From positions 39,033 to 103,032 of the forward strand of contig JAFDXR010000015.1 in NCBI GenBank assembly GCA_018267825.1: a stretch of DNA of 64,000 nucleotides, read 5' to 3'. The position numbers and the translations under genes were made by a program. Of the stretch, positions 56,894 to 64,000 are shown in pieces (the stretch's first letter is position 1; every line of letters starts with the position of its first letter). The notes beneath the pieces are model-generated. The model searched no databases. It was not told the origin of the DNA and worked only from the letters and a program-made list of their open reading frames with translations. Source of the DNA: Bacteroidota bacterium (GTDB taxonomy: Bacteria; Bacteroidota; Bacteroidia; B-17B0; Aurantibacillaceae).

Positions 56894-58807
56894 ATGAAAA
56901 GAATTTTATTTACAACCGTTGTCATCTTTGTTCTGGTACTTACAGGATGTGTTAACAGTCTGTATAAAAAAGGCGTGAAAGACTACAATAAGGCTGAATA
57001 TGCAAAAGCCATCGGGTATTTTGAAAAGTACCTTGACAAAAAGAACAGTGCAGATGCGACCATCAGACTGGCCAATTCATACAGGCTAACCAATGATGCC
57101 GTGAATGCGGAGAAATGGTATGCAAAAGTAGTGGCGCTTCCCGAATGTCAACCTGCGGATATGTTCTATTATGCCAAAATACTGATGAGCCTTGAAAAGT
57201 ATGATGAAGCCAAAAAATGGTTCAATAATTACCTGTTGAAAGTTCCGGACGATGTGGTCGCTAAAATGCTACTGGCATCCTGTTATTCCATCAATTCCTT
57301 CAAAGCAGATCCTTCGTTATACACCATCGAGGAAGTAGAAATGCCGGATGTAGCTACTGCGTTCGGTGAAGTGCCTTACAAAAACGGAATTGTTTTTACG
57401 GCGGATAAACTTGTATTCAGAAATCAGAAAAAGTATGGCTGGACAGGCCGTTCTTACCTTGACCTGTACTTTTCTCAGAAAGATCAGAACGGAAAATGGT
57501 TGAGCCCGATGTTATTAAAAGGTAATATCAACGGACAATACCATGAGGGGCCTGCCTGCTTCACCGCCGATGGCAAAACCGTTTACTTTACAAGAAGTGA
57601 TCTTCATGGAAAGAAAATCGGGAAAAGTTCAAAAGGCGAGAATAACCTGAAAATATATAGGGCAGAGTTGCAGGGTGAAAAATGGACAAATATTACAGAG
57701 CTGCCATTCAACAGCGATGAATATTCATGTGGCCACCCGAGCCTTTCGGCCGATGAAAAAACACTGTACTTTATTTCCGATATGCCCGGTGGACAGGGTG
57801 GAACGGATATTTACAAATCGGTGTTCGATGGCAAAGCCTGGTCAAAGCCAGAGAACCTCGGGCCGGTCATAAATACACCGGGCAATGAAATGTTTCCTTA
57901 CATGCACGCCGACGGTTCATTTTATTTTTCATCAGACGCGCATAATAACCTCGGCGGGCTCGATGTTTTTGTTACCTCTTACGATGGCAGCAAATGGCTA
58001 CAGGTAGAGAACCTGAATTATCCGCTGAATTCGTCAAAAGACGATTTCGGGTATGTGCTCAACAGCGATAATAAGACAGGCTATGTTTCTTCCAACCGAA
58101 GCAATGAAGACAGGATATACGAAATTACCAAAAACGATCCGACATTTATTTTGTCGGGCAACGTGAAACAGAAAGGAAGCGGAGCGCCCATTGATTCGGC
58201 ACTTATCGAGCTGGTAAACACAAAAACAAACACCAAAGAAGTCATTTACACCGACAGACATGGAAATTATAAAGTGAAACTTAAACCGGAAAGTGGCTAC
58301 CTGGTACGGGCCTTTAAGAGTATGTATTTTACCGTATCGCCACTGTTGCAGCTGAATACTACCGGCAAGAAAATCTCCGAAAATTTCACAGGAAATTTTA
58401 TCCTTGATCAGATTATTATTGAAAAACCCATTGTGCTGGAGAACATCTACTATGACCTGGACAAGTGGAATATCAGACCCGATGCGGAAGCTGAGCTGAA
58501 CAGAGTTGTACAGGTGATGACAGACAACCCAAAGATCCACATCGAATTGAGTTCACACACCGATTCACGGGCTGGCGATCAGTACAATCTCATTTTATCA
58601 GATAAACGTGCAAAAGCAGCTGTTGAATATATTATCTCAAAAGGCATTGATGCCAAACACCTGAAATGGAAGGGATATGGCGAAACCATGCTGGTAAACA
58701 AATGTAAAAATGATGTGCCTTGTACAGAAGAAGAGCATCAGCAGAACCGCCGCACAGAGTTTAAGGTCATAAAAATTGAAAAAGACGCGAGTGCAACAGC
58801 CAAATGA
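56894..58807 (+). CDS. PorE-like OmpA lipoprotein (TPR, propeller, CRD, OmpA)
   Basis: The 637-aa product has lipoprotein signal MKRILFTTVVIFVLVLTGC (Cys19). Domains in order: TPR repeats (about 25-120, EYAKAIGYFEKYL, KYDEAKKWFNNYL); a PD40-type beta-propeller (about 150-415, HPSLSADEKTLYFISDMPGG); a carboxypeptidase regulatory-like domain (about 425-500, FILSGNVKQKGSGAPI); and OmpA C-terminal (about 525-633, ELSSHTDSRAGDQYN ... RRTEFKVIKI). This is the order described for PorE of Porphyromonas, which ties the T9SS to peptidoglycan. It follows the PorP/SprF gene by 10 nt and completes the adhesin operon. Confidence 0.9.
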   Translation: MKRILFTTVVIFVLVLTGCVNSLYKKGVKDYNKAEYAKAIGYFEKYLDKKNSADATIRLANSYRLTNDAVNAEKWYAKVVALPECQPADMFYYAKILMSLEKYDEAKKWFNNYLLKVPDDVVAKMLLASCYSINSFKADPSLYTIEEVEMPDVATAFGEVPYKNGIVFTADKLVFRNQKKYGWTGRSYLDLYFSQKDQNGKWLSPMLLKGNINGQYHEGPACFTADGKTVYFTRSDLHGKKIGKSSKGENNLKIYRAELQGEKWTNITELPFNSDEYSCGHPSLSADEKTLYFISDMPGGQGGTDIYKSVFDGKAWSKPENLGPVINTPGNEMFPYMHADGSFYFSSDAHNNLGGLDVFVTSYDGSKWLQVENLNYPLNSSKDDFGYVLNSDNKTGYVSSNRSNEDRIYEITKNDPTFILSGNVKQKGSGAPIDSALIELVNTKTNTKEVIYTDRHGNYKVKLKPESGYLVRAFKSMYFTVSPLLQLNTTGKKISENFTGNFILDQIIIEKPIVLENIYYDLDKWNIRPDAEAELNRVVQVMTDNPKIHIELSSHTDSRAGDQYNLILSDKRAKAAVEYIISKGIDAKHLKWKGYGETMLVNKCKNDVPCTEEEHQQNRRTEFKVIKIEKDASATAK

Positions 58808-58817
58808 TCTGTTGAAA

Positions 58818-58850
58818 AGAGAAGCTTTCCTGTTCCCGGAAGGCTTCTCT
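58818..58850 (+). terminator. Hairpin after the adhesin operon
   Basis: AGAGAAGC (58818-58825) pairs with GCTTCTCT (58843-58850), with TTTCC/GGAAG continuing the stem. There is no clear T tract, so it may be an mRNA-stabilising hairpin rather than a terminator. Confidence 0.55.
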
Positions 58851-59040
58851 GCTTCATGATGGTTGTTTTGGCGCTGTATTACTGCGATTGCTCCATCATG
58901 TGCTATTAAAGTGTCTTTTAAATTGAAATGCAAGGCACGGACCCCGGCCAGGGAATTTTACGTTTTACATATGCCGCAGTCTCCGCTGATCGTTGGGGAG
59001 TGATTTAAACAGAGATTTTGCTCTTCGTGAGGGAATGATT

Positions 59041-59256
59041 CTATGGTTTTATTTCTTCGATTTTAAAGCCCGCTTTTTGGACCGCTTTTATCACTGTTTC
59101 CCGATTAGCATCCGGAGATTTCACAGTAAGTATTTTTTCAGGGCTAAGAATATCTACCTCCCAGGTTTCAATCGATTTTTCTTCGTTCAGAAATGGTGTC
59201 ACTTTTGCCAGGCACCCACTGCAGTTAATGTTCGTTTTGAATTTAATTGTTTCCAT
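59041..59256 (-). CDS. Heavy-metal-associated (HMA) copper chaperone
   Basis: The 71-aa single HMA domain has the metal-binding loop NINCSGCLAKV (CxxC) and the ferredoxin-like fold pattern ending KAGFKIEEI. It probably hands copper to the P-type ATPase encoded 18 nt upstream, or collects it as a CopZ-like buffer. It is last in the two-gene minus-strand unit. Confidence 0.9.
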   Translation of the reverse strand: METIKFKTNINCSGCLAKVTPFLNEEKSIETWEVDILSPEKILTVKSPDANRETVIKAVQKAGFKIEEIKP

Positions 59257-59274
59257 GGTTTTAGTATTGAGTTG

Positions 59275-61707
59275 TTATACTTTTTTAAGTTTTAAGAGTA
59301 AACTATTTGAGACGACACTGACGCTGCTTAATGCCATGGCTGCTCCGGCAATCATTGGATTTAACAGGAAGCCGTTTATAGGGTACATGATTCCGGCAGC
59401 GATAGGAATACCTATTACGTTATAAATAAAGGCCCAGAATAAATTTTGCCTGATGGTGAGGACCGTATCTTTCGATAATGAAATGGCTTTTGGAATTTTC
59501 AGTAAATCGCTGGAGATGATTGTCATTTTAGCAACATTCATAGCGATGTCGCTTCCCTTTCCCATCGCTATACCGACATCAGCCTGTGCTAAAGCACTGC
59601 TGTCGTTGATTCCATCCCCGATCATCGCAACCACCTTTCCTTCTTGCTGTAATTGTTTGATGAATCCGGATTTTTCGGCCGGCAAAACATGGGCTTTATA
59701 ATGATGGATGCCGAGGGCTTTGGCAACTGCGATGGCAGTTTGTTCATTATCTCCGGTAAGCATGTAAATATCAATCCCCATATTTTGTAGCTCCTGAATG
59801 GCTTCCGGGGAGTTTTGCTTTATTTTATCGGAAATGGCAATTGCGGCCAGGACCTCCGTTTCGTCCGAAAATATCACGACTGTATTGGATTTCTCCAGTT
59901 TCTCATGGATCCAGGCTTTAGCCGGATCTGTAATTGAAATATTGTTTTCAGCTAGGAGCTTTTCATTTCCTATAAAATAGGTTTTGTTCTTAAACTGCCC
60001 TTTGATTCCCCGGCCGGTGATATTTTCAACGGTAACAGACTCCAGAAATTCCGGGTCTTTGCCCAGGTGCTTAACGATGGCATCGGCCAGGGGATGTTCT
60101 GATGATTTTTCTATGCTGTATAATGTGTTTGTGATTTCTTTTGTTTCGGGGACAAACCACTTTAAATCTTCTACAGTTGGCTTACCTTCAGTGATAGTTC
60201 CTGTTTTGTCTAATACTACCGCGCTTATGTTTTTTGCCGACTCCAGGCTTTCAGCATCTTTGATTAAAATGCCCTGGTCTGCACCTTTTCCTACACCAAC
60301 CATAATGGCCGTGGGAGTTGCCAGGCCGAGTGCGCACGGACAGGCAATAACCAAAACGGTGACCATGGATAATAAACCCCGGGTAAATCCATTGTCTCCA
60401 CCAAACACTAACCAAATAACCAGGCTCAGTAAAGCTAATCCTATAACTACCGGCACAAATATTCCGGCGATCGTATCGACTGACTTTTGAACCGGAGCTT
60501 TGCTGCCTTGTGCATCCTGAACCGTTTTTATAATTTGAGACAACAGCGTATCGGAACCTACCTTCTCTGCTTTGAACTGAAAGCTGCCCTTTTGATTTAT
60601 CGTTCCTGCAAATACCTTTTCACCTTTTATTTTTTCTACCGGAATAGGCTCTCCGCTGATGGTGCTTTCGTCGACAAAAGAACTGCCTGCGCTGACAATA
60701 CCGTCGACCGCAATTTTTTCTCCGGGTTTTACCAATATGGTATCGCCAATTTTTATGCTTGCAATGGGTATTTCCACCTGGTGACCGCTTTCATGTATAA
60801 CGATGACGGATTTCGGCTGGAGACCAATCAGTTTTTTCAGTGCGGAGGATGTATTTCCTTTGGCCTTTTCCTCCAGGAGTTTGCCTAAAAGAATAAAGGC
60901 GATCACAACCGACGATGTTTCAAAGTACACATGAGCATGTAAGCCTTTATGGTGCCAGTATTCGGGGAATAGCGTATTGAATACACTGAATATATACGCT
61001 ACTCCTGTGCTCAGTGCTACGAGCGTATCCATGTTGGCAGAGCGATGCAACGTTTGTTTATAGGCTCCGATGAAAAACTGTTTACCAAACCAGAAAACTA
61101 CTGGAGTTGCTAATGCCCACATGATGTAATTGGCATAGGGCATACTCATCAGGGAGGGAATCATGGCGATGGCAACCAGTGGCAATGATATGGCAATGGC
61201 TCCGATGGTACGGAGTTTCAAGGATTTAAAACTGTTTTTGCGAATTTCATCCAATGAATCTTTTGCTTCTTCACTTTCATCAATCATTAGATCATAACCA
61301 ACGGACTGTAGGGCAGCTTTCAGTTTTTTGGCATCGGTGATCGTCGGGATGTATTCAATAGCAGCACTGCCATTGGCATAATTGACCGAAGCTGAAACAA
61401 TTCCTTTCTGCATGAAAAGGATGTTCTGCGAGCTGCTTGCGCAGGAGGCACAGGTCATGTTTAAAACGGGATAGTTCTTTTTTACGGTTGTCACATTATA
61501 ACCAAGGTTACGGATCGCCTTTACTGCTTTTGGAATCAAGTCAATGATGTCATTTCCGGCGATTAAAGCGCGGTTATTATTGAGTTCTACTTTATGTAAT
61601 GAAATACCCTCAACGTTTGCCAGGCCTTTGTCAACGATCAGGGCACAATGTTCGCTGTCTACATTTTCTAAGGGTAAATAGGCTGAGTTCGTATCCTTTG
61701 TTTCCAT
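59275..61707 (-). CDS. copA: Copper-translocating P1B-type ATPase
   Basis: The 810-aa product starts at 61707 (METKDTNSAY). An ATG at 61725 is in frame, but it falls only 1 nt after ATCTTTG, a -7-like element. The first N-terminal HMA-like domain has lost its CxxC (only HCALI). The second HMA keeps TCASC (about 85-89). Then come membrane helices, the ion-binding CPC in ACPCALGLATP, the phosphorylation loop DKTGTITEGKP, SEHPLADAIV, TGDN and GDGINDSSALAQADVG. CPC marks copper or silver export from the cytoplasm. With the HMA chaperone it forms a copper-resistance unit. Confidence 0.93.
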   Translation of the reverse strand: METKDTNSAYLPLENVDSEHCALIVDKGLANVEGISLHKVELNNNRALIAGNDIIDLIPKAVKAIRNLGYNVTTVKKNYPVLNMTCASCASSSQNILFMQKGIVSASVNYANGSAAIEYIPTITDAKKLKAALQSVGYDLMIDESEEAKDSLDEIRKNSFKSLKLRTIGAIAISLPLVAIAMIPSLMSMPYANYIMWALATPVVFWFGKQFFIGAYKQTLHRSANMDTLVALSTGVAYIFSVFNTLFPEYWHHKGLHAHVYFETSSVVIAFILLGKLLEEKAKGNTSSALKKLIGLQPKSVIVIHESGHQVEIPIASIKIGDTILVKPGEKIAVDGIVSAGSSFVDESTISGEPIPVEKIKGEKVFAGTINQKGSFQFKAEKVGSDTLLSQIIKTVQDAQGSKAPVQKSVDTIAGIFVPVVIGLALLSLVIWLVFGGDNGFTRGLLSMVTVLVIACPCALGLATPTAIMVGVGKGADQGILIKDAESLESAKNISAVVLDKTGTITEGKPTVEDLKWFVPETKEITNTLYSIEKSSEHPLADAIVKHLGKDPEFLESVTVENITGRGIKGQFKNKTYFIGNEKLLAENNISITDPAKAWIHEKLEKSNTVVIFSDETEVLAAIAISDKIKQNSPEAIQELQNMGIDIYMLTGDNEQTAIAVAKALGIHHYKAHVLPAEKSGFIKQLQQEGKVVAMIGDGINDSSALAQADVGIAMGKGSDIAMNVAKMTIISSDLLKIPKAISLSKDTVLTIRQNLFWAFIYNVIGIPIAAGIMYPINGFLLNPMIAGAAMALSSVSVVSNSLLLKLKKV

Positions 61708-61893
61708 ATTATTTGATTTCACCATACAAAGATCCGGACAAAACCTGCGTTCATGTTACATAATTGTGGAAACGATTTATATCGTATCGCTTGAAAAGGT
61801 CTGAGGTTTTTGTGAAATAAATCCTCTGAGTTTTCAGACAAAGGGGTCAATGTTATAGGGAGCAGTGAACAGCCTCCTTCATTTTTTTTTGCC

Positions 61894-61917
61894 CCTGTTG
61901 GTGTTATCACCAACAGG
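61894..61917. other. Strong hairpin upstream of copA
   Basis: CCTGTTGGTG pairs perfectly with CACCAACAGG around a TTAT loop. A T9 run lies on the plus-strand 5' side, so it is not a standard terminator for either neighbour. It may be a copA leader structure or a decayed palindrome. The remaining ~230 nt between copA and the GIY-YIG gene show nothing else. Confidence 0.5.
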
Positions 61918-61981
61918 AAAATGAAATCAACAATCTATTAAACCGGTACGACCTACTGTAGAGAGGAAACAAAAAAGCCCT

Positions 61982-62218
61982 TTATACTAATCGCTTATTC
62001 ATAAAAGCAATTCCTGACCCTGACTTGAGATATTTCTCAAAAGCAAAAGCTTTATACTTATCTGTAAATTGAATGGTTGTTATAACCTCTACAGGCAGTC
62101 GTGACGACGTGTAATGTACTTCTTTCCGGAAGTGTCTTTTCAATCGTTCCTCGAGGTTACCGGTGCAGCCCACATAGCGTGTACCATCGCAGCATCGTAA
62201 TATATATACTGTCCACAT
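61982..62218 (-). CDS. Small GIY-YIG nuclease-like protein
   Basis: The 78-aa product has the GIY-YIG core: VYILRC at the start, GTRYVGCTGNLEERLKRH, and a C-terminal AFAFEKYLKSG containing the expected Glu. Length fits the YhbQ/UPF0213 type. Members of this group are widespread, and their substrate is mostly unknown. It shows no neighbouring mobile-element gene. Confidence 0.85.
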   Translation of the reverse strand: MWTVYILRCCDGTRYVGCTGNLEERLKRHFRKEVHYTSSRLPVEVITTIQFTDKYKAFAFEKYLKSGSGIAFMNKRLV

Positions 62219-62536
62219 ACATTATTGTTTTGTGCGTGAGTTCCACGCTTAAAATCTATGAAGGTATTGGGAGTATAAATTCTGTTTGGTGGATGAATCC
62301 ACCGAAGCACTCAATAAGATCAAAAAATGGTATTGGGAGTCATAAAAAAGCCCTCCTTCGTTTTTCGTCAGAAAAACGAAGGAGGGCGAAGGTGGGCTCT
62401 AACGAAGAAAAGTCGAACCGTTTTTTAGAGGATTTAGCTTTGCTTTATAATTTAAAGTATTCAATTTCTGTATGATAAAGGGCAAGCTACCTTTTTATAT
62501 CAATGCCTTTTATGGTTGTTTTTGCGGAGCGTAATA
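62219..62536. other. 318-nt gene-free stretch
   Basis: It holds a small hairpin GGTGGA-tgaa-TCCACC (62288-62303), the large palindrome/terminator at 62350-62387, and a short direct repeat GGTATTGGGAGT (around 62264 and 62330). No coding frame in it looks real. Confidence 0.6.
62350..62387 (-). terminator. Perfect 16-bp palindromic terminator
   Basis: GCCCTCCTTCGTTTTT pairs perfectly with AAAAACGAAGGAGGGC around a 6-nt loop. On the minus strand it is followed by TTTTTT, so it fits a terminator for the T9SS cargo gene, although it lies 150 nt beyond its stop. The arm matches the terminator after tRNA-Val. Confidence 0.75.
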
Positions 62537-64000
62537 TTAATATTTTATCATTTTTTGCCGAATAGCCTGACCGTCAGCTTGTTTAACTTCTACATAATAA
62601 ACGCCCTCATCGAAGTGTTGGAGATTAATGGACGTTGATTCTGCAGAGTTGGTTTTTAGCAGGCATCGACCGTTTAAATCAAAAATCGAAATTTCATATT
62701 TTCCGTGACAGCTGAAACAACTAACGGTCAATTCATTTGTGGCAGGGTTTGGAGAAATGATCATGCCGCCTGAGTAAGTAGGATTATTAATTCCGGTAAT
62801 AATTTCATTGCCGCAGGTAATTCCATTTTTAACAAAATATACAAGGTATTCATTCGTAAAATTGACACTGGTGCCAGACTCAAATTGTCTGACATAAGAA
62901 CCAAAACCGTTGATAAACACACTACTATATATAGGTGGTGGACAGGAAACACTAGGCGCGTTAAGGCAACTATCATTTTGTATGTAAGCCATAGCACAAG
63001 GGTATAGTGTCATCTGAAGGTCATAACAATTTAAATAAGGTGCAATCATTTCATAACTATAATTAGGATTGTCATAACACATCGGATTGTTCGGTGTATA
63101 CTGTTGTGGCATTTGATCGATGATTCGTTGCCTGAGATGAATATATTGAACAGAATCGACTACCGTGGGTGATATTGTGTAGGTAACTGGGTTTATATTT
63201 GTGGTATAGTCTGTAACCTCAGTTTGTTTTTTTACGCTGCGGGTATATACAACGGTATCAAGCCCCACAAAGCGCTTATTTAAAATCGTATAGGTAGTAT
63301 ATACATCCGTCCGTATATAAGGATGTTGTTCATGGGATTGCAGGTTCTGGAAAATGTCGCCGACGTTGTAATTATAAATATCCCCATAGGTGAGTCTTTT
63401 TCCATTAAAACGGCTGTAGGTAGATGTATCAATAGGGAAATAATAAATGTCATGAAACTTAAGGAGTCCATGGGTTTTGGAAATACGGATCGTTCGACCA
63501 TTGTGAATATTGGCTATAGGAGAGTTAGATGCGTTATAAGTCTGTAGAGCAATAGTTTTTACGGTGTCAAAAGAACCATCATATATGGCCCCGTATTGTT
63601 TGGAAATGACTGTCGCAAGAATGTAGTTACCATTGGAATAAGAGTACCATTTCCATGTGTTACCGACAGAGGCTTGTGTTTTTACCACTATAGTATCATG
63701 TCCGGCATTAAAAAAAATATTGTCACCATTCATTCTTCTTTTGGTAATCGTGCCAAGCCAGGAAGGATGTTTGATATTTGTACAATTGAAGTTACCTGTA
63801 TCATGATCTAAAATTCTGTAATGATAATAAACAGTATCTGTTCCGCTTATTTTGACCGAGTCAGGTTTTAATCCCTTTATATTGACCTGATAGCCCGAGG
63901 TGTTACTAATGCTAGCCAGGAAAAAGTACTCGCTGCTGCTGTTAAAAAGCTCATAACTCTGCTGGGCAGACAGCATATTTACAATACTAACTAAAACAAG
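62537..64000 (-). CDS. T9SS-secreted protein (5' end beyond the window)
   Basis: At least 487 residues are in frame to the window end. The first in-frame ATG (63976) is preceded by eight in-frame hydrophobic codons (LVLVSIVN) that continue the signal peptide into NMLSAQQ, so the true start lies past 64000. The mature protein is a large unrecognised domain rich in Tyr, Thr and Asn, with eight or more Cys in its second half (NPMCYDNPNYSYEM, YLNCYDLQMTLYPCA). It ends in a type A T9SS tail (ISPNPATNELTV ... EGVYYVEVKQADG). Function unknown. Confidence 0.85.
   Translation of the reverse strand, partial: LVLVSIVNMLSAQQSYELFNSSSEYFFLASISNTSGYQVNIKGLKPDSVKISGTDTVYYHYRILDHDTGNFNCTNIKHPSWLGTITKRRMNGDNIFFNAGHDTIVVKTQASVGNTWKWYSYSNGNYILATVISKQYGAIYDGSFDTVKTIALQTYNASNSPIANIHNGRTIRISKTHGLLKFHDIYYFPIDTSTYSRFNGKRLTYGDIYNYNVGDIFQNLQSHEQHPYIRTDVYTTYTILNKRFVGLDTVVYTRSVKKQTEVTDYTTNINPVTYTISPTVVDSVQYIHLRQRIIDQMPQQYTPNNPMCYDNPNYSYEMIAPYLNCYDLQMTLYPCAMAYIQNDSCLNAPSVSCPPPIYSSVFINGFGSYVRQFESGTSVNFTNEYLVYFVKNGITCGNEIITGINNPTYSGGMIISPNPATNELTVSCFSCHGKYEISIFDLNGRCLLKTNSAESTSINLQHFDEGVYYVEVKQADGQAIRQKMIKY

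Noticed and set aside
61982..62218. The GIY-YIG gene as a homing endonuclease or mobile element
   Set aside because: It is a stand-alone short protein of the YhbQ type with no intron, intein, terminal repeats or transposase near it.

Overview
The window looks like chromosomal DNA of a Bacteroidota bacterium. The evidence is the number of secreted proteins with type IX secretion (T9SS) C-terminal sorting domains, a SprB-repeat adhesin beside a PorP/SprF-type protein, TAnnTTTG-type promoters, A-rich rather than Shine-Dalgarno leaders, and the classic tRNA-tuf-secE-nusG-rplKAJL-rpoBC cluster. I cannot place it below phylum with confidence.

Layout. 1-2011: the start of an EamA-type transporter (cut by the window edge) and an OmpA/TSP3 envelope protein. 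2161-15938: the expression core: tRNA-Thr(TGT), tRNA-Tyr, tRNA-Gly, tRNA-Thr(GGT), tuf, tRNA-Trp, secE, nusG, rplK, rplA, rplJ, rplL, rpoB and rpoC. Two broken tRNA copies interrupted by palindromic inserts lie inside the tRNA cluster. 16066-29210: two very large T9SS-exported surface proteins. One is built of four beta-helix blocks, the other of TIGR03803-type repeats, and they share one C-terminal module. 29217-32091 (minus): an operon of LemA, two TPM-domain proteins and a lipoprotein. 32235-34739: the HrpB helicase. 34742-40805 (minus): an operon of a small lipoprotein, three kelch-repeat proteins and an adhesin-like protein, most with T9SS tails. 40992-47270: small envelope proteins, a LytTR remnant, two SRPBCC proteins divergent from a GlxA-type regulator, and tRNA-Val. 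47523-58807: a surface-adhesion locus made of a small exported protein, a 2670-aa SprB-repeat adhesin with a type B tail, a PorP/SprF protein and a PorE-like OmpA lipoprotein. 59041-64000 (minus): a copper P-type ATPase with a copper chaperone, a GIY-YIG protein and the body of another T9SS cargo.

How it fits together. Much of the non-housekeeping DNA encodes the cell surface: proteins exported by SecYEG (SecE is encoded here) and then passed to T9SS through type A or type B tails. The 47523-58807 locus carries both a cargo and its likely dedicated outer-membrane partner. The most unusual signals are the palindrome-interrupted tRNA copies, a nearly identical 111-nt 3' end shared by two otherwise different giant genes, and a C-terminal dockerin-like plus cohesin-like module in both.
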